From Thalassospira profundimaris (lineage in GTDB: Bacteria; Pseudomonadota; Alphaproteobacteria; Rhodospirillales; Thalassospiraceae): a stretch of 64,000 nt of DNA. The stretch lies in the NCBI RefSeq assembly GCF_003326795.1, contig NZ_JPWI01000005.1, positions 186,001-250,000 on the forward strand, read 5' to 3'. The notes beneath the pieces are model-generated. The model ran no database searches and had not been told where the DNA came from. It was given only the letters and a program-made list of their open reading frames with translations. This document shows, piece after piece, positions 44,298 through 54,721 of the stretch. The first letter of the stretch is position 1. Each line of letters starts with the position of its first letter. The position numbers and the translations under genes were made by a program.

Positions 44298-45401
44298 ATG
44301 GGATTCAAATGCGGTATCGTTGGTCTGCCCAACGTTGGCAAATCGACCCTTTTTAACGCCCTGACCCAGACGGCTGCTGCCGAGGCAGCAAACTTCCCGT
44401 TCTGTACCATCGAGCCGAATACCGGTCGTGTCAGCGTTCCTGATGATCGTCTTGACAAGATTGCCGCCATTAGCAAATCGGCGACCATCATTCCGACCCA
44501 GCTCGAATTCGTTGATATTGCCGGTCTGGTCCGTGGTGCATCCAAAGGCGAGGGCCTTGGCAACCAGTTCCTTGCCAATATTCGCGAAACGGATGCGATT
44601 GTGCATGTTCTGCGCTGCTTTGAAGATGGTGACATCACCCATGTCGAAGGGTCGGTTGACCCGGTTCGCGATGCCGAGACCATCGAGACCGAACTGATGC
44701 TTGCCGATATGGACAGCCTTGAGAAACGCGTTACCGGTTTGCAGAAACGTGCCAAAGGCAATGACAAGGACGCCAAGCTGACGCTGGAACTGGTTGAACG
44801 TACCCTTGAAGTTCTGCGCGAAGGCAAGCCGGCACGTGTTGTTGAACTTAACAACGAAGACGAAGCCAAGGCATTCCGCATGTTGCAGCTTCTGACCAGC
44901 AAGCCGGTCCTTTATGCATGCAATGTTGATGAAGACAGTGCTGCGGATGGCAATGCGCTTTCGGCCAAGGTTGCCGAAATGGCAGCAGCCCAGGGTGCGC
45001 GTTCGGTGGTGATTTCAGCGGCTATTGAGTCGGAAGTTGCCCTTCTGGAAAGTGCAGAAGACAAGAAAGAGTTCCTTGAAGGTCTTGGTCTTGAGGAAAC
45101 CGGTCTGGCGCGCGTCATTCGTGAAGGGTACAAGCTTTTGAACCTTTTGACCTTCTTTACGGTTGGTCCGAAAGAAGCCCGCGCATGGACGGTTTATAGC
45201 GGTGCAACCGCACCGAATGCGGCGGGTGTCATTCACACCGATTTCGAGCGCGGCTTCATTAAGGCCGAAACCATTGCCTATGACGATTTCATCGAATTTA
45301 ACGGTGAATCCGGTGCGCGTGATAACGGCAAGCTCCGTCAGGAAGGCAAGACCTATATCGTCAAGGATGGCGATATCTTCCACTTTAAATTTAACGTCTA
45401 A
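44298..45401 (+). CDS. ychF: Redox-regulated P-loop ATPase YchF
   Basis: A 367-residue Obg-family protein that prefers ATP. G1 '[14 protein letters not shown]' is at residues 8-21 and G3 '[20 protein letters not shown]' at about 71. The G4 position reads 'YACNVDED', the NxxE-type change tied to ATP use. A coiled coil (125-200) and a C-terminal TGS domain ('[39 protein letters not shown]') follow. It binds ribosomes and dampens oxidative-stress responses in other species. Confidence 0.96.
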   Translation: MGFKCGIVGLPNVGKSTLFNALTQTAAAEAANFPFCTIEPNTGRVSVPDDRLDKIAAISKSATIIPTQLEFVDIAGLVRGASKGEGLGNQFLANIRETDAIVHVLRCFEDGDITHVEGSVDPVRDAETIETELMLADMDSLEKRVTGLQKRAKGNDKDAKLTLELVERTLEVLREGKPARVVELNNEDEAKAFRMLQLLTSKPVLYACNVDEDSAADGNALSAKVAEMAAAQGARSVVISAAIESEVALLESAEDKKEFLEGLGLEETGLARVIREGYKLLNLLTFFTVGPKEARAWTVYSGATAPNAAGVIHTDFERGFIKAETIAYDDFIEFNGESGARDNGKLRQEGKTYIVKDGDIFHFKFNV

Positions 45402-45429
45402 GCCATCGCTTTTTCGTTTCGGATCAAAG

Positions 45430-45457
45430 GCCGTCGCACCCTGTGTGGCGGCTTTTT
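45430..45457 (+). terminator. Probable terminator of ychF
   Basis: GCCGTCGCAC pairs with GTGTGGCGGC through eight canonical and two G-U pairs, with a 3-nt loop, followed by TTTTT. It lies 28 bp after the stop. Confidence 0.65.
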
Positions 45458-45545
45458 CCGTTGTGGCAAAACCTTTTTGACGGCAGGGGACTTGTCAAAC
45501 TGTGCCTAAAACGTCAACCTTCGCTCTTGCAGCAATGAGGTCCCG

Positions 45546-46283
45546 ATGAACGAACTGAGCCCCGCCAACCGCATTCTTCTGATTTTCAATTCCGCCACCG
45601 GGCAGCCGGGACGGTTGGGAACGGTGTTGCGCAAGTATGGCTATGAGTTCGATATTCGCCGCCCGGGCGAGGGCGATACATTGCCCGAAGACCTGACGGG
45701 CTATCATCTGGTTGTAGTGTTTGGCGGCCCGATGAGTGCCAATGACGATGATCTGGGCAATGTGCGCGCGATCATGGATTTCCTGCCTCGCGTGGTTGCC
45801 AGTGATGCGCTTTATCTTGGTATTTGCCTTGGCGCGCAGCTGATGGCACGCCATCTTGGTGCGGAGGTGCAAGCCCATCCCGATGGCCTGACCGAGATCG
45901 GCTATTACCCGGTGCAGGCGACCGAGGCGGGGCGTGATCTGTTTCCCGACGAGATGATGGTCTATCACTGGCACAGCGAGGGATTTGGTCTGCCCGAAGG
46001 GGCGGAACTGATTGCGACGGGGGCAACATTCCCCCATCAGGCCTATCACATTGACGAGCGTATCTGGGGCATTCAGTTCCATCCCGAAGTCGATGATGAA
46101 ACCCATGAACGCTGGCTGTCAAATTCAGCGGCCAAGACGGATCGACCAAACGGTCAGGGACCGGATCTTCAACGGGCGGGACGTGCCAAATATGACGCGG
46201 CGTTCGGGGAATGGTTCGAACGCTTTGCCGCCAGGGTGCTGGCGCGTGACCGTGCACCGGTCGATTTCGGGTGTTGCGACTGA
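45546..46283 (+). CDS. Class I glutamine amidotransferase family protein
   Basis: A 245-residue GATase_1 protein. The nucleophile Cys is in 'LYLGICLGAQLMARHLGAEV' (near residue 95), and the His-Glu pair in 'IWGIQFHPEVDDET'. It stands alone without a synthetase domain, like the GMP-synthase-like amidotransferases that act on gamma-glutamyl compounds or donate ammonia to an unknown partner. No partner is adjacent. The partner and acceptor remain unknown. Confidence 0.85.
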   Translation: MNELSPANRILLIFNSATGQPGRLGTVLRKYGYEFDIRRPGEGDTLPEDLTGYHLVVVFGGPMSANDDDLGNVRAIMDFLPRVVASDALYLGICLGAQLMARHLGAEVQAHPDGLTEIGYYPVQATEAGRDLFPDEMMVYHWHSEGFGLPEGAELIATGATFPHQAYHIDERIWGIQFHPEVDDETHERWLSNSAAKTDRPNGQGPDLQRAGRAKYDAAFGEWFERFAARVLARDRAPVDFGCCD

Positions 46284-46306
46284 TCGGGAACAAACGCCAG
46301 GCTGTC

Positions 46307-46834
46307 TCAGGCGTTTTCAGGAATGCTCAGATGGTCTGCCAGCCAGTTTCTGATGGTCGTGGCATCAAGGGGCAGATCATCGGCGATGCCGCCGTGAAAT
46401 TCCTCCCAGGCCGGGGCATATTCATCGCGCACGCCGACCAGAACCGGAATATCAAGATCAAGCGCGCGCGAGATCACATCACGCAATCCCCTGCCATCAG
46501 CTTCGCTGCGGCCAAAGCGCGCAACAATCAGCAGATCACACCGGGTTTCCACGTCACGTTCGAGCTGTTCGGACAGCGATGACAATGCATCGCCATCGAG
46601 TTTGCAGCCCTTTGCCATTGCGCCACGGTTTTTGGTGATCGGCATTTCCGCGCCGCTACGCAGGTTGCGCACATAGACAAGCGTTCCGCAATCGCGGTCC
46701 TTGCGGCGCTTTTGCACATATCCTGCGATGCGGTTGGCATCAATGCTTGCGGCGATTTCGCCCAGCACGTCGTCAATCGGGTCTTTTGGCCGGAATGGAA
46801 TCCCGGCCAAAAGGAAGCCTTGGCTTTGTGTCAC
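46307..46834 (-). CDS. DUF2478 protein, last gene of the nap cluster
   Basis: A 175-residue protein of the DUF2478 family. It opens 'MTQSQGFLLAGIPFRPKDPIDDVLGEIAASIDANRIAGYVQKR' and has 'CDLLIVARFGRSEADGRGLRDVISRALDLDIPVLVGVRDEYAPAWEEFHGG'. The fold resembles nucleotide-triphosphatases, but a standard Walker A is absent. Members are usually beside molybdenum uptake or molybdoenzyme genes. Here it follows napC by 21 bp on the same strand, so a role in molybdenum handling for NapA is a fair inference. Confidence 0.75.
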   Translation of the reverse strand: MTQSQGFLLAGIPFRPKDPIDDVLGEIAASIDANRIAGYVQKRRKDRDCGTLVYVRNLRSGAEMPITKNRGAMAKGCKLDGDALSSLSEQLERDVETRCDLLIVARFGRSEADGRGLRDVISRALDLDIPVLVGVRDEYAPAWEEFHGGIADDLPLDATTIRNWLADHLSIPENA

Positions 46835-46855
46835 GCGGTTTGGTCCATCTTTAAC

Positions 46856-47446
46856 TTATTGCCATTCGGGAATACCCGACATGTCGGGAAGATGATGCGC
46901 GATCCCCTTGTGACAGTCGATACAAGTCTTTTCACCGGTGAACAAAAATTTCTGATGGGCCTCGGATGCACGCGGGCTTTGGCGGGTGATATCCATCGAT
47001 TCCGATGAATGACAGTTACGGCATTCAAGGGAATTGTTGGCCGACAGACGTGCCCATTCGTGCTGGGCAAGTTCAAGCCGCTTTTCAAGGAACTTGTCAC
47101 GCGTGCTGATGGTACCAAATATCTTGCCCCAGACTTCCTTGGATGCCTGCATCTTGCGCGCGATCTTGTCGGTCCATTCATGCGGAACATGGCAATCCGG
47201 GCAGGTCGCCCGAACACCTGAACGGTTGCTGTAATGGATCGTGGTTTTCAGTTCCTCGTAGACATTGTCCTTCATTTCGTGACAGCTGATGCAGAATTGT
47301 TCTGTGTTGGTGGCTTCAAGTGCGGTGTTAAAGCCACCCCAGAACATGATCCCGGCGATGAATCCGCCGACCGTCAGGAAGGCAAGACTGTAATGCACGC
47401 TGGGGGTCGTCAGAACCGTCCAGTACCGTTTTAAAAAGTTCATCAT
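46856..47446 (-). CDS. napC: NapC/NirT tetraheme cytochrome c
   Basis: A 196-residue quinol dehydrogenase that passes electrons from the membrane quinol pool to NapB. An N-terminal membrane anchor is near residues 15-38 ('[20 protein letters not shown]'). Four CxxCH heme sites follow: CISCH, CPDCH, CRNCH and CIDCH. The '[46 protein letters not shown]' segment is typical. Last of the standard nap genes, 12 bp after napB. Confidence 0.96.
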   Translation of the reverse strand: MMNFLKRYWTVLTTPSVHYSLAFLTVGGFIAGIMFWGGFNTALEATNTEQFCISCHEMKDNVYEELKTTIHYSNRSGVRATCPDCHVPHEWTDKIARKMQASKEVWGKIFGTISTRDKFLEKRLELAQHEWARLSANNSLECRNCHSSESMDITRQSPRASEAHQKFLFTGEKTCIDCHKGIAHHLPDMSGIPEWQ

Positions 47447-47458
47447 CAGCCAATCTCC

Positions 47459-47923
47459 TTATTCCGCGATGCGGGTGCTGTTGTTTGGCAGGAGTTGGTC
47501 AATATCGACAAAGGTGTTGTCGACCAGCGGTTTGACGTCTTTTTGTGACACGTGACATTGCGTGCAGAAATAACGACGCGGACTGACTGCCGCAAGAAAC
47601 TGGCTGTCGCGGTCCATGAAGTGGGTGATCGAGACCATTGGTGCCCCGCTGTCACCCGTACGCGAACGGGCATGACAGGACAGACATTTATTGGCGTTGC
47701 GATCAATCTGATATCCCTCGATATCATGGGGGATGGTTGGCGGCTGTTCGGGGTAATTGCGCGGACGTTTTTCGCTATTATCCTCGAAATTCGAGATGCG
47801 TGGTGCCGGGGAGTCCTGATCGGGCGCGGCACTGCGCAGGGTCGTAATCGGTTCCGCAGCCATCGCCATGCTTGTGATGCCGATAATCGCAAGGGCAAGC
47901 AGCCATTTGGGGGTGAGTTTCAT
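47459..47923 (-). CDS. napB: Diheme cytochrome NapB
   Basis: Small periplasmic subunit of nitrate reductase, 154 residues. It has a signal peptide (to about residue 22), and two heme sites, CLSCH and CTQCH. 'PRNYPEQPPTIPHDIEGYQIDRNANKCLSCHARS' is the NapB signature. The ATG at 47923 has GGAGG upstream; the longer frame would overlap napA. It accepts electrons from NapC and passes them to NapA. Confidence 0.95.
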   Translation of the reverse strand: MKLTPKWLLALAIIGITSMAMAAEPITTLRSAAPDQDSPAPRISNFEDNSEKRPRNYPEQPPTIPHDIEGYQIDRNANKCLSCHARSRTGDSGAPMVSITHFMDRDSQFLAAVSPRRYFCTQCHVSQKDVKPLVDNTFVDIDQLLPNNSTRIAE

Positions 47924-47934
47924 GGTTTCCTCCC

Positions 47935-50439
47935 TCACACTTTTTCAATGCGGATGGCGCATTTCTTGAAGTCGGTCTGCTTTGACAGCGGATCGGTGGC
48001 ATCCAGGGTGACCTTGTTGATCAGTTCGCTGGCATCAAACCAGGGGACAAAGACCAGTCCGCGTGGCGGCTTGTTGCGGCCTCGGGTTTCAACCCGGGTG
48101 CGCATGTTTCCGCGTCGGGAGGTTACCTTGATCTCGTCGCCACGGCGCAAGCCGAGCTCGGCAGCGTCATCAGGATGCATGAAGCAGACGGCATCAGGGA
48201 AGGCACGATAAAGTTCCGGCACACGCTGGGTCATCGACCCGGAATGCCAATGCTCGATCACGCGCCCGGTGCATAGCCAGAGCGGATATTCTTCATCCGG
48301 ACTTTCGGCAGCAGGTTCATAGGGCAGCGCAAAGATGCGGGCCTTGCCATCCTTGTGTCCATAAAACTCGACCCCGGCACCCGGTGTGACATAGGGATCG
48401 TATCCTTCGCGATAGCGCCAAAGCGTTTCCTTGCCATCGACCACCGGCCAGCGTAAGCCGCGGACCTCGTGATAGACGTCGAAGGGGGCAAGGTCATGTG
48501 CATGACCCCGGCCAAAGGTGGCATATTCCTCAAACAGGCCTTTCTGGACGTAGAAGCCGAATTCCTGTGATTCCTGGTTGTTATAATCCGGGGCGGTTTG
48601 TTCAAGCGGGAACTTGTCGACATTGCCATTGCGATAGAGCACGTCAAACAGGGTCTTGCCGCGCATTTCCGGTGCCTTGGCCAGAAGTTCTTCCGGCCAG
48701 ACATCTTCCATGGTGAAGCGCTTGGAGAATTCCATCAGCTGCCACAGGTCGGACTTGGCTTCGCCCGGTGCGTCAACAAGCTGATGCCACATATGTGTGC
48801 GGCGTTCGGCATTGCCATAGCAGCCTTCCTTTTCCACCCACATGGCCGTCGGCAGAACCAGATCGGCGGCTTCGCACGTAACTGTGGGATAGGCATCCGA
48901 TACCGTGATGAAGTTTTCCGGGTTGCGATAGCCTGGCCAGCCTTCCTCGTTCATGTTGGCTGCGGCCTGCATGTTATTGTTGCACTGAACCCAATAGGCG
49001 TTGAGCTTGCCATCGCGCAGCATGCGGTTCTGAAGGACTGCATGGTAGCCGACCTTGTCGGGAATGGTGCCATCCGGCAGTTTCCAGATTTCCTCAGCAT
49101 GTTTGCGATGCTCGGGATTTGTCACCACCATGTCGGCAGGCAGGCGGTGAGAGAACGTACCGACTTCACGCGCTGTGCCACAGGCAGATGGTTGCCCGGT
49201 CAGCGAGAAGGGCGAGTTGCCCGGCTCGGCAATCTTGCCGGTCAGAAGATGGATGTTGTAAACAAGGTTATTGGCCCAGACCCCGCGGGTATGCTGGTTA
49301 AAGCCCATGGTCCAGAACGATGTGACCTTGGTGTTCGGATCGGCATAAAGTTCGGCCAGTGCTTCGAGGCGTTCCTTGGGAACACCGGAAAGCTGATGGA
49401 CTTTATCAAGGGTATATTCCGAGACGAATTCGGCATATTCGTCGAATGTCATGTCGGTTGATCCGCCGGCATCGGCGGCATGTTTGGCCGACTGTTCGCG
49501 CGGATCTTCCGGGCGCAGACCATAACCGATATCGGTGTTGCCACGGCGGAAAATGGTGTGCTTGTTGACAAAGTCGGTATTGACCCGGTTGGTCGAAATG
49601 ATGTGGTTGGCGATATAGTTGAGGATCGCCAGATCGGTTTGCGGTTCAAACACCATCGGAATGTCGGCCAGATCAAAGCAGCGATGCTCGTAGGTCGAAA
49701 GCACGGCAACCTTGACATGCGGGGCCGAAAGACGCCGGTCGGTGACGCGGGTCCAGAGGATCGGGTGCATTTCCGCCATGTTGGAGCCCCAAAGCACAAA
49801 GGCGTCGGCGGCTTCCATGTCGTCATAGCAGCCCATCGGTTCATCCATGCCAAAGGTGCGCATGAAGCCGACAACGGCAGAAGCCATACAGTGGCGGGCA
49901 TTGGGATCAAGGTTGTTGGAACGGAAACCGGCCTTCATCAGTTTGGAGGCAGCGTAGCCTTCCCACACCGTCCACTGGCCAGACCCGAACATACCAACTG
50001 AAGTTGGTCCCTTGGCCTTGAGGGCGGCCTTCCATTTTTCGGCCATGACATCGAATGCCTCGTCCCAGGATACCGGTTCGAAGTCGCCATTCTTGTCAAA
50101 AACACCGTTCTTTTTGCGCAGAAGCGGTTGGGTCAGGCGGTCCTTGCCATACATGATCTTGGACAGGAAATAGCCCTTAACGCAGTTCAGACCGCGATTG
50201 ACCGGGGACAGAACATCCCCGTGGGTCGCAACGACATGATTGTCCTTGGTTGCAACCATCACCGAACAGCCCGTGCCGCAGAACCGGCAGGGGGCCTTGG
50301 ACCATTTGAGCTGGGTGTGTTCGGTCTCAGTTACCAGATTCTGGGCTGATGCCGGCAAGCTGATGCCAGCGGCAGCGGCAGCAACGGCTGCGGCCTTGGC
50401 CTTGAGGGCATCTCGGCGGGATATCTTTGCCTTGAACAT
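47935..50439 (-). CDS. napA: Periplasmic nitrate reductase catalytic subunit
   Basis: An 834-residue Mo-bis-MGD enzyme that reduces nitrate to nitrite. A Tat signal '[29 protein letters not shown]' starts it. The 4Fe-4S ligands are C-x2-C-x3-C in '[12 protein letters not shown]' and a Cys in '[12 protein letters not shown]'. The molybdenum-ligating Cys is in '[28 protein letters not shown]'. The C-terminal domain '[26 protein letters not shown]' binds the guanine cofactors. Part of napEFDABC. Confidence 0.97.
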   Translation of the reverse strand: MFKAKISRRDALKAKAAAVAAAAAGISLPASAQNLVTETEHTQLKWSKAPCRFCGTGCSVMVATKDNHVVATHGDVLSPVNRGLNCVKGYFLSKIMYGKDRLTQPLLRKKNGVFDKNGDFEPVSWDEAFDVMAEKWKAALKAKGPTSVGMFGSGQWTVWEGYAASKLMKAGFRSNNLDPNARHCMASAVVGFMRTFGMDEPMGCYDDMEAADAFVLWGSNMAEMHPILWTRVTDRRLSAPHVKVAVLSTYEHRCFDLADIPMVFEPQTDLAILNYIANHIISTNRVNTDFVNKHTIFRRGNTDIGYGLRPEDPREQSAKHAADAGGSTDMTFDEYAEFVSEYTLDKVHQLSGVPKERLEALAELYADPNTKVTSFWTMGFNQHTRGVWANNLVYNIHLLTGKIAEPGNSPFSLTGQPSACGTAREVGTFSHRLPADMVVTNPEHRKHAEEIWKLPDGTIPDKVGYHAVLQNRMLRDGKLNAYWVQCNNNMQAAANMNEEGWPGYRNPENFITVSDAYPTVTCEAADLVLPTAMWVEKEGCYGNAERRTHMWHQLVDAPGEAKSDLWQLMEFSKRFTMEDVWPEELLAKAPEMRGKTLFDVLYRNGNVDKFPLEQTAPDYNNQESQEFGFYVQKGLFEEYATFGRGHAHDLAPFDVYHEVRGLRWPVVDGKETLWRYREGYDPYVTPGAGVEFYGHKDGKARIFALPYEPAAESPDEEYPLWLCTGRVIEHWHSGSMTQRVPELYRAFPDAVCFMHPDDAAELGLRRGDEIKVTSRRGNMRTRVETRGRNKPPRGLVFVPWFDASELINKVTLDATDPLSKQTDFKKCAIRIEKV

Positions 50440-50483
50440 CGTATTGTTCCTTGATCCAGAGGTCGGAAATTCTATTGAAATCG

Positions 50484-50735
50484 TCAGTTGGCTTTTTCGC
50501 TGTGATGGAACACCAGATTGACGCCCAGAACGCCGGGAATTTCGCCAATCTTTTGCATGGTGTCGGCAAGCTGGCGGTCGGTATCGGCTTCAAGCACGAC
50601 GACGAGCTTGCCATTTGCGTCTTCTGCAGTGACTTCTGCGCCATCAAGCTCTTCGAGCCGGGTTTTGATGATGGTGATCTGTTCGGGCCTTGCCTGAACG
50701 ATCATGCTGGAGATCACCCCGATATCTTCATTCAT
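50484..50735 (-). CDS. napD: NapD chaperone
   Basis: An 83-residue cytoplasmic protein with a ferredoxin-like fold. It binds the NapA Tat signal and prevents early export before cofactor loading. '[45 protein letters not shown]' and '[21 protein letters not shown]' are typical. It overlaps the end of napF by 8 bp and precedes napA by 44 bp. Confidence 0.93.
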   Translation of the reverse strand: MNEDIGVISSMIVQARPEQITIIKTRLEELDGAEVTAEDANGKLVVVLEADTDRQLADTMQKIGEIPGVLGVNLVFHHSEKAN

Positions 50736-51252
50736 GGGCGTATTCCTTTTGCGGTGTGATCATGATGGCATCGGCCGGGCAGGCGGTCTGACAGGCACCG
50801 CATCTGGTGCAGGTGCTTTCATCAATGATGACGCGCGCCCGTCCGCCCAGTTGCGGGGGAATACGAATGGCTCTTTCCGGGCAGATATCGCCGCATGACC
50901 GGCAATAGATGCCCTGTTCTGCAAAGCAGTTTTTGGCAACAGTGATGTCAAGCTGCCATGCCGGATTTGCTGTGCGATCAAATACATCTTCAGCACAGGC
51001 ATCAGCACAGGCCCCGCAAAAGGTGCATTCACCCTTGTTGAAATCAATCGTCGGGAACTGCTTGTCATCAAGGGAGATGATCCCTTCCGGACAAGCTGGC
51101 ACACAGTCACCACAAGCGGTGCAGTTGGCGTGAAAATTAACAGCCCAGGGGGGGCGGATTGCATGCGTATCAGGATGCACATGGCGATCCTGCGTCGGAC
51201 GCAAGCGGTTCAGAAAATCCCTGCGGCTGGGTTGTTTGAGAGTTTCAGGCAT
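50728..51252 (-). CDS. napF: Ferredoxin-type protein NapF
   Basis: A 174-residue cytoplasmic iron-sulfur protein thought to help NapA maturation. Four cysteine clusters are visible: 'CTACGDCVPACP', 'CTFCGACADAC', 'CRSCGDICPERA' and 'CTRCGACQTACP'. The N-terminus 'SRRDFLNRLRPTQD' looks Tat-like but NapF stays in the cytoplasm. It follows napE by 16 bp and overlaps napD. Confidence 0.94.
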   Translation of the reverse strand: MPETLKQPSRRDFLNRLRPTQDRHVHPDTHAIRPPWAVNFHANCTACGDCVPACPEGIISLDDKQFPTIDFNKGECTFCGACADACAEDVFDRTANPAWQLDITVAKNCFAEQGIYCRSCGDICPERAIRIPPQLGGRARVIIDESTCTRCGACQTACPADAIMITPQKEYAHE

Positions 51253-51268
51253 TTTTCAGCCTCCGCCG

Positions 51269-51442
51269 TCAGACCGGTGGTCCGGGCGGCCCTGCAAACA
51301 TTTGATAAATCCAGATTGAAAAACCAAGCCCGCCAACGATTGCAATCGCAAGCGCTGGTGCCAGAACAACTGCCAGAAACAGAAAGCTTCTAAGCTCTTT
51401 CTTGCGCCGGTCGGCACTTTCAAGAGTGATTTGGTCCGTCAT
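51269..51442 (-). CDS. napE: Small membrane protein NapE
   Basis: A 57-codon gene easily missed because of its size. The protein starts MTDQITLESADRRKKELRSF and then has one membrane span (about residues 19-45, FLAVVLAPALAIAIVGG). It ends in a Pro-rich GPPGPPV. The RRKKELRSF stretch followed by a single helix is typical of NapE. Function is unknown; first gene of napEFDABC. A GAGACGAAACC stretch precedes the start. Confidence 0.88.
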   Translation of the reverse strand: MTDQITLESADRRKKELRSFLFLAVVLAPALAIAIVGGLGFSIWIYQMFAGPPGPPV

Positions 51443-51525
51443 GGTTTCGTCTCTCTCTGTCTCATTTCTGAGGTGGAAACCTTATTTTCGCCAGCGGTCG
51501 GTGCGAAAATCGGCATTCTCTTTAA

Positions 51526-51553
51526 GGTATTCCGTTTTCATATGGGGAATACC
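51526..51553. promoter_or_regulatory. Inverted repeat upstream of napE
   Basis: GGTATTCC (51526-51533) and GGAATACC (51546-51553) are perfect 8-bp arms with a 12-bp spacer. Their centres are 20 bp apart, about two helical turns. The element lies 84-111 bp before the napE start. No FNR-type TTGAT-N4-ATCAA box was seen here. Confidence 0.5.
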
Positions 51554-51682
51554 CGGACAGAGTGTAAGGGGATTTAGACGGTCATAGCAATCTTAAGTAT
51601 AACAAGTCATATATTAATATAATTAGAACGATAATAAAAAGTGGCTGTGTCTCAGGCCATGCGCGGAATTGGCAGATTTTGT

Positions 51683-52723
51683 CTAAAACCTGTCAATGAT
51701 CGTGACACCGGTTCCGGCAAAGTGATTCATGCTCATCAGTGCGGTGGCACCCTCGGCCAGGGTGACTCGATCCCCGATCAGCTTTTGCGGGGCGAGTTTG
51801 CCAGTCACGATCATGTCGATCATTGCGTCATAGCGAAATGCCTGCATGCCGTGGCTACCCAGGATTTCAAGTTCATGGGCAACAACCCGGTCCATCGGGA
51901 CTTTGGCATGGGCGTGGTCGCCGGTCATCAGTCCGATCTGGATATGCTTGCCGCGTTTGCGCAAGCATGAAACCGAGTTAAAGCAGGTAACCGCGCTTCC
52001 CAGGGCATCGACTGATACATGTGCACCGCCACGGGTCAGATCCTTGATCGCGGCGGGAATGTCATCAATGGCACGCGCATTGAGAACCGCATTGGCACCA
52101 AGTTCTTTGGCGAATTCAAGTTTGGTGTCATCAATATCAACAGCAACGACAAAGGCACCGGCTGCTGCCGCAATCATGATGGCCGAAAGCCCGACCCCGC
52201 CAGCGCCATGGACGGCAACCATCTCACCGGCACTTACCTTGCCCTGATCAATCACGCCGCGAAAACTGGTGGCAAAGCGACAGCCAAGGCTTGCTGCCGT
52301 GGCGAAATCCATTTCATCAGGCAGGCGCACCAGATTGGTGTCGGCATAGTCAATGGCAACATATTCGGCAAAGCTGCCCCAATGTGTAAAGCCCGGCTGG
52401 AACTGATGGTCGCAGACCTGATGATTGCCGCTGTGACATTCCGGGCAATGACCGCATCCGGAAACAAACGGTACGGTGACCCGGTCGCCTTCCTTCCAGC
52501 GTTTGATGTCCTTGCCAACCGCAACCACAGTTCCGGCAAATTCATGGCCCGGAACGTGGGGAAGCTGAACGTCGGAGTCATGTCCCATCCAGCCATGCCA
52601 GTCACTGCGACACAGTCCCGTTGCGCCAACCTTGATGACAACGCCGCCATTGGCCGGGGTCGGATCGTCAAGTTTCTGGACTTCGATCGGGCCCTGATAT
52701 TCGGTGAAATAGGCAGCGCGCAT
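51683..52723 (-). CDS. Zinc-dependent alcohol dehydrogenase family protein
   Basis: A 346-residue medium-chain dehydrogenase. Catalytic zinc ligands are Cys in '[12 protein letters not shown]' (near residue 37) and His in '[14 protein letters not shown]'. Structural zinc cysteines are in '[15 protein letters not shown]'. The NAD motif is '[28 protein letters not shown]'. It oxidises an alcohol or reduces an aldehyde. The tail '[20 protein letters not shown]' is usual in this branch. Its substrate is unknown. Confidence 0.92.
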   Translation of the reverse strand: MRAAYFTEYQGPIEVQKLDDPTPANGGVVIKVGATGLCRSDWHGWMGHDSDVQLPHVPGHEFAGTVVAVGKDIKRWKEGDRVTVPFVSGCGHCPECHSGNHQVCDHQFQPGFTHWGSFAEYVAIDYADTNLVRLPDEMDFATAASLGCRFATSFRGVIDQGKVSAGEMVAVHGAGGVGLSAIMIAAAAGAFVVAVDIDDTKLEFAKELGANAVLNARAIDDIPAAIKDLTRGGAHVSVDALGSAVTCFNSVSCLRKRGKHIQIGLMTGDHAHAKVPMDRVVAHELEILGSHGMQAFRYDAMIDMIVTGKLAPQKLIGDRVTLAEGATALMSMNHFAGTGVTIIDRF

Positions 52724-52767
52724 GGTGTTTCTCCGGGACGTGAAGGATGGGCTTTATCAAGGTTTGA

Positions 52768-53739
52768 TCAAGTATCGTCCCTGTTGCTGTCCGGATGCAA
52801 GCGGACAACTTTGGGAACGCCAACAGACGGTTTGGATTTTGGCTGTTGCGGCGGGTTTGGCTGATAGCGACCCCACGGGGATTTATCGGTACTTTCGCCC
52901 TCCTTGCTCCACGGGCCGCGCCGATCGTTGCGCATACTCGCATGCCTGGCAGCGCGTTCCGCCTCATAGGCTGCCGCCCATGGCGGGATGTTCGACCCGC
53001 GACCCGTTCCGCGTGTTTTGCGACCCGGGCGATAAATGCCAAAGGCCGGTGCGGGTGAGCCATCATGCCAGAGTGGCACGTTGCGATGCTTGAAGAACGG
53101 GATCAGGGCCATGCCGGCAATAAAGCCTGCAATATGGGCGACCCAGGCAATGTTGCCCCCGGCACCGCTTCCGAAATTGATGATCTGCGTGATGAACCAG
53201 AAACCGAGCACAAAGACGGCCGGTACATAGAAAATGAACACCCAGAAGAACCAGACAAGAATGCGCGCCTTGGGGAATAACAGGAAATAGGCGCCCAGAA
53301 CCCCGGCCAGTGCACCGGATGCACCGATCATCGGGATTTGCGACTGGGTATCAAGAAGACCGTGACCAAGGGCGGCGGCGACACCACAGATCAGATAGAA
53401 CATCAGAAACCGGAAATGCCCCATGGAATCTTCGACATTGTTTCCGAAGATCCAGAGATACAGCATATTGCCGCCAAGATGCATCCAGCCGCCATGCATG
53501 AACATGGCCGAGAAGATCGACAAAAAACCGAAGCCGGACGGGAAGGGCGAAAATTCCGGCGGCAGATTGGCATGGCCAAACAAGATGGCCGGAACAGCGC
53601 CATATTGCAGATTGACCAGCTGCGCGGAGCGGGGGTCGAGACTTACAGTGACCAGAAACACCGCAACATTAAGCGCGATAATGGCGTAGGTAACCCACGG
53701 TGTGATGGTGGTCGGATTGTTATCCTTGATCGGTAACAT
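52768..53739 (-). CDS. Rhomboid-family intramembrane serine protease
   Basis: A 323-residue membrane protein with six or so spans. The catalytic Ser is in 'IPMIGASGALAGVLGAYFLLFP' (GxSG) and the His in 'NIAWVAHIAGFIAGM'. 'MFMHGGWMHLGGNMLYLWIFGNNVED' is the conserved loop with the HxxxN-like motif. The C-terminal 110 residues are soluble, Arg/Pro/Gly-rich and probably disordered. Substrates are not known. Confidence 0.93.
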   Translation of the reverse strand: MLPIKDNNPTTITPWVTYAIIALNVAVFLVTVSLDPRSAQLVNLQYGAVPAILFGHANLPPEFSPFPSGFGFLSIFSAMFMHGGWMHLGGNMLYLWIFGNNVEDSMGHFRFLMFYLICGVAAALGHGLLDTQSQIPMIGASGALAGVLGAYFLLFPKARILVWFFWVFIFYVPAVFVLGFWFITQIINFGSGAGGNIAWVAHIAGFIAGMALIPFFKHRNVPLWHDGSPAPAFGIYRPGRKTRGTGRGSNIPPWAAAYEAERAARHASMRNDRRGPWSKEGESTDKSPWGRYQPNPPQQPKSKPSVGVPKVVRLHPDSNRDDT

Positions 53740-53797
53740 CGACGAATTGCCTGTTCCTTGCCTTTACAAAGAAATGGATGATGAAGCCTGCCCGCCG

Positions 53798-54721
53798 TCA
53801 GGCAACATCGGCCTGCCGGACCGGTGACAGCCGGTCGCGCAGATGAGTCGCAAGTTGACGATATTCGCGTTTGCGCGCCGAACTTCTGCGCCAGACCATA
53901 CCGATGCGACGGACCGGTACCGGATTTTCAAAGGGCAGGATTTTCAGAAGGTCCGGACGGCGGGCCTCGACTTCAAGCGACATTTCCGGAAGCAGGGTCG
54001 ATCCGACGCCAGCTGCAACCATCTGAACCAGGGTCGACAGACTGTTTGCCTGAAAGTCGGCGGATTTGCTCCATCCGGCTTTCTGACAAACTTCAAGGGC
54101 CTGATCGCGAAGACAATGGCCGTCCTCAAGCAACAGAAGCTTTTCATCCTTGATATCGGCGATTTCGAGATGGTTCTTTTTGGTCAGCGGATTATCCGGG
54201 CTGCAGGCAAAGACGAAATGGTCTTCAAACAGATCGAATTCCTCAAGCCAGTTTTCCTCGATCGGCAAGGCAATCAGGGCAAGGTCAAGCTTGCCAGCAG
54301 ACAGCAGCTTTATCAGATTACCTGTCTGGTCTTCACGCAGGAAAGGCTGCAATTTAGGAAAACCGGATTTAATCTGGGTCATCACATCGGGCAAAAGATA
54401 CGGGCCGATGGTCGGGATGACACCGATATGAATAGGACCCGACAGTGGTTCGGTGGCCGCCTGTGCCATGGTGGTCAGTTCATCGACTTCCTGCAGAATG
54501 CTTCGCGCCCGCGAAACAACTTCTTCGCCCAGCGGTGTGATCAGGACCTGACGCTTGTTGCGTTCAACCAGCTGCGCACCAAGAAGGTTCTCAAGTTCGT
54601 TGATCGCCGCAGACAGGCTTGGCTGCGTGATAAAGCAGGCCTCAGCCGCGCGGCCAAAATGGCCACATTCCGCCAACGCAACTAAGTACTTGAGCTGCTT
54701 GATACTTGGTTGGGCAGCCAT
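53798..54721 (-). CDS. oxyR: Hydrogen-peroxide sensor OxyR
   Basis: A 307-residue LysR-family activator. Its helix-turn-helix is 'CGHFGRAAEACFITQPSLSAAINELENLLGAQLVERNKR'. The redox pair is present in 'LLLEDGHCLRDQALEVCQKAG', equal to Cys199 and Cys208 of E. coli OxyR. Peroxide oxidation forms the disulfide that activates it. Divergent from ahpC-ahpD, with a near-consensus OxyR site over its own start, so it probably represses itself and activates ahpC. Confidence 0.95.
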   Translation of the reverse strand: MAAQPSIKQLKYLVALAECGHFGRAAEACFITQPSLSAAINELENLLGAQLVERNKRQVLITPLGEEVVSRARSILQEVDELTTMAQAATEPLSGPIHIGVIPTIGPYLLPDVMTQIKSGFPKLQPFLREDQTGNLIKLLSAGKLDLALIALPIEENWLEEFDLFEDHFVFACSPDNPLTKKNHLEIADIKDEKLLLLEDGHCLRDQALEVCQKAGWSKSADFQANSLSTLVQMVAAGVGSTLLPEMSLEVEARRPDLLKILPFENPVPVRRIGMVWRRSSARKREYRQLATHLRDRLSPVRQADVA

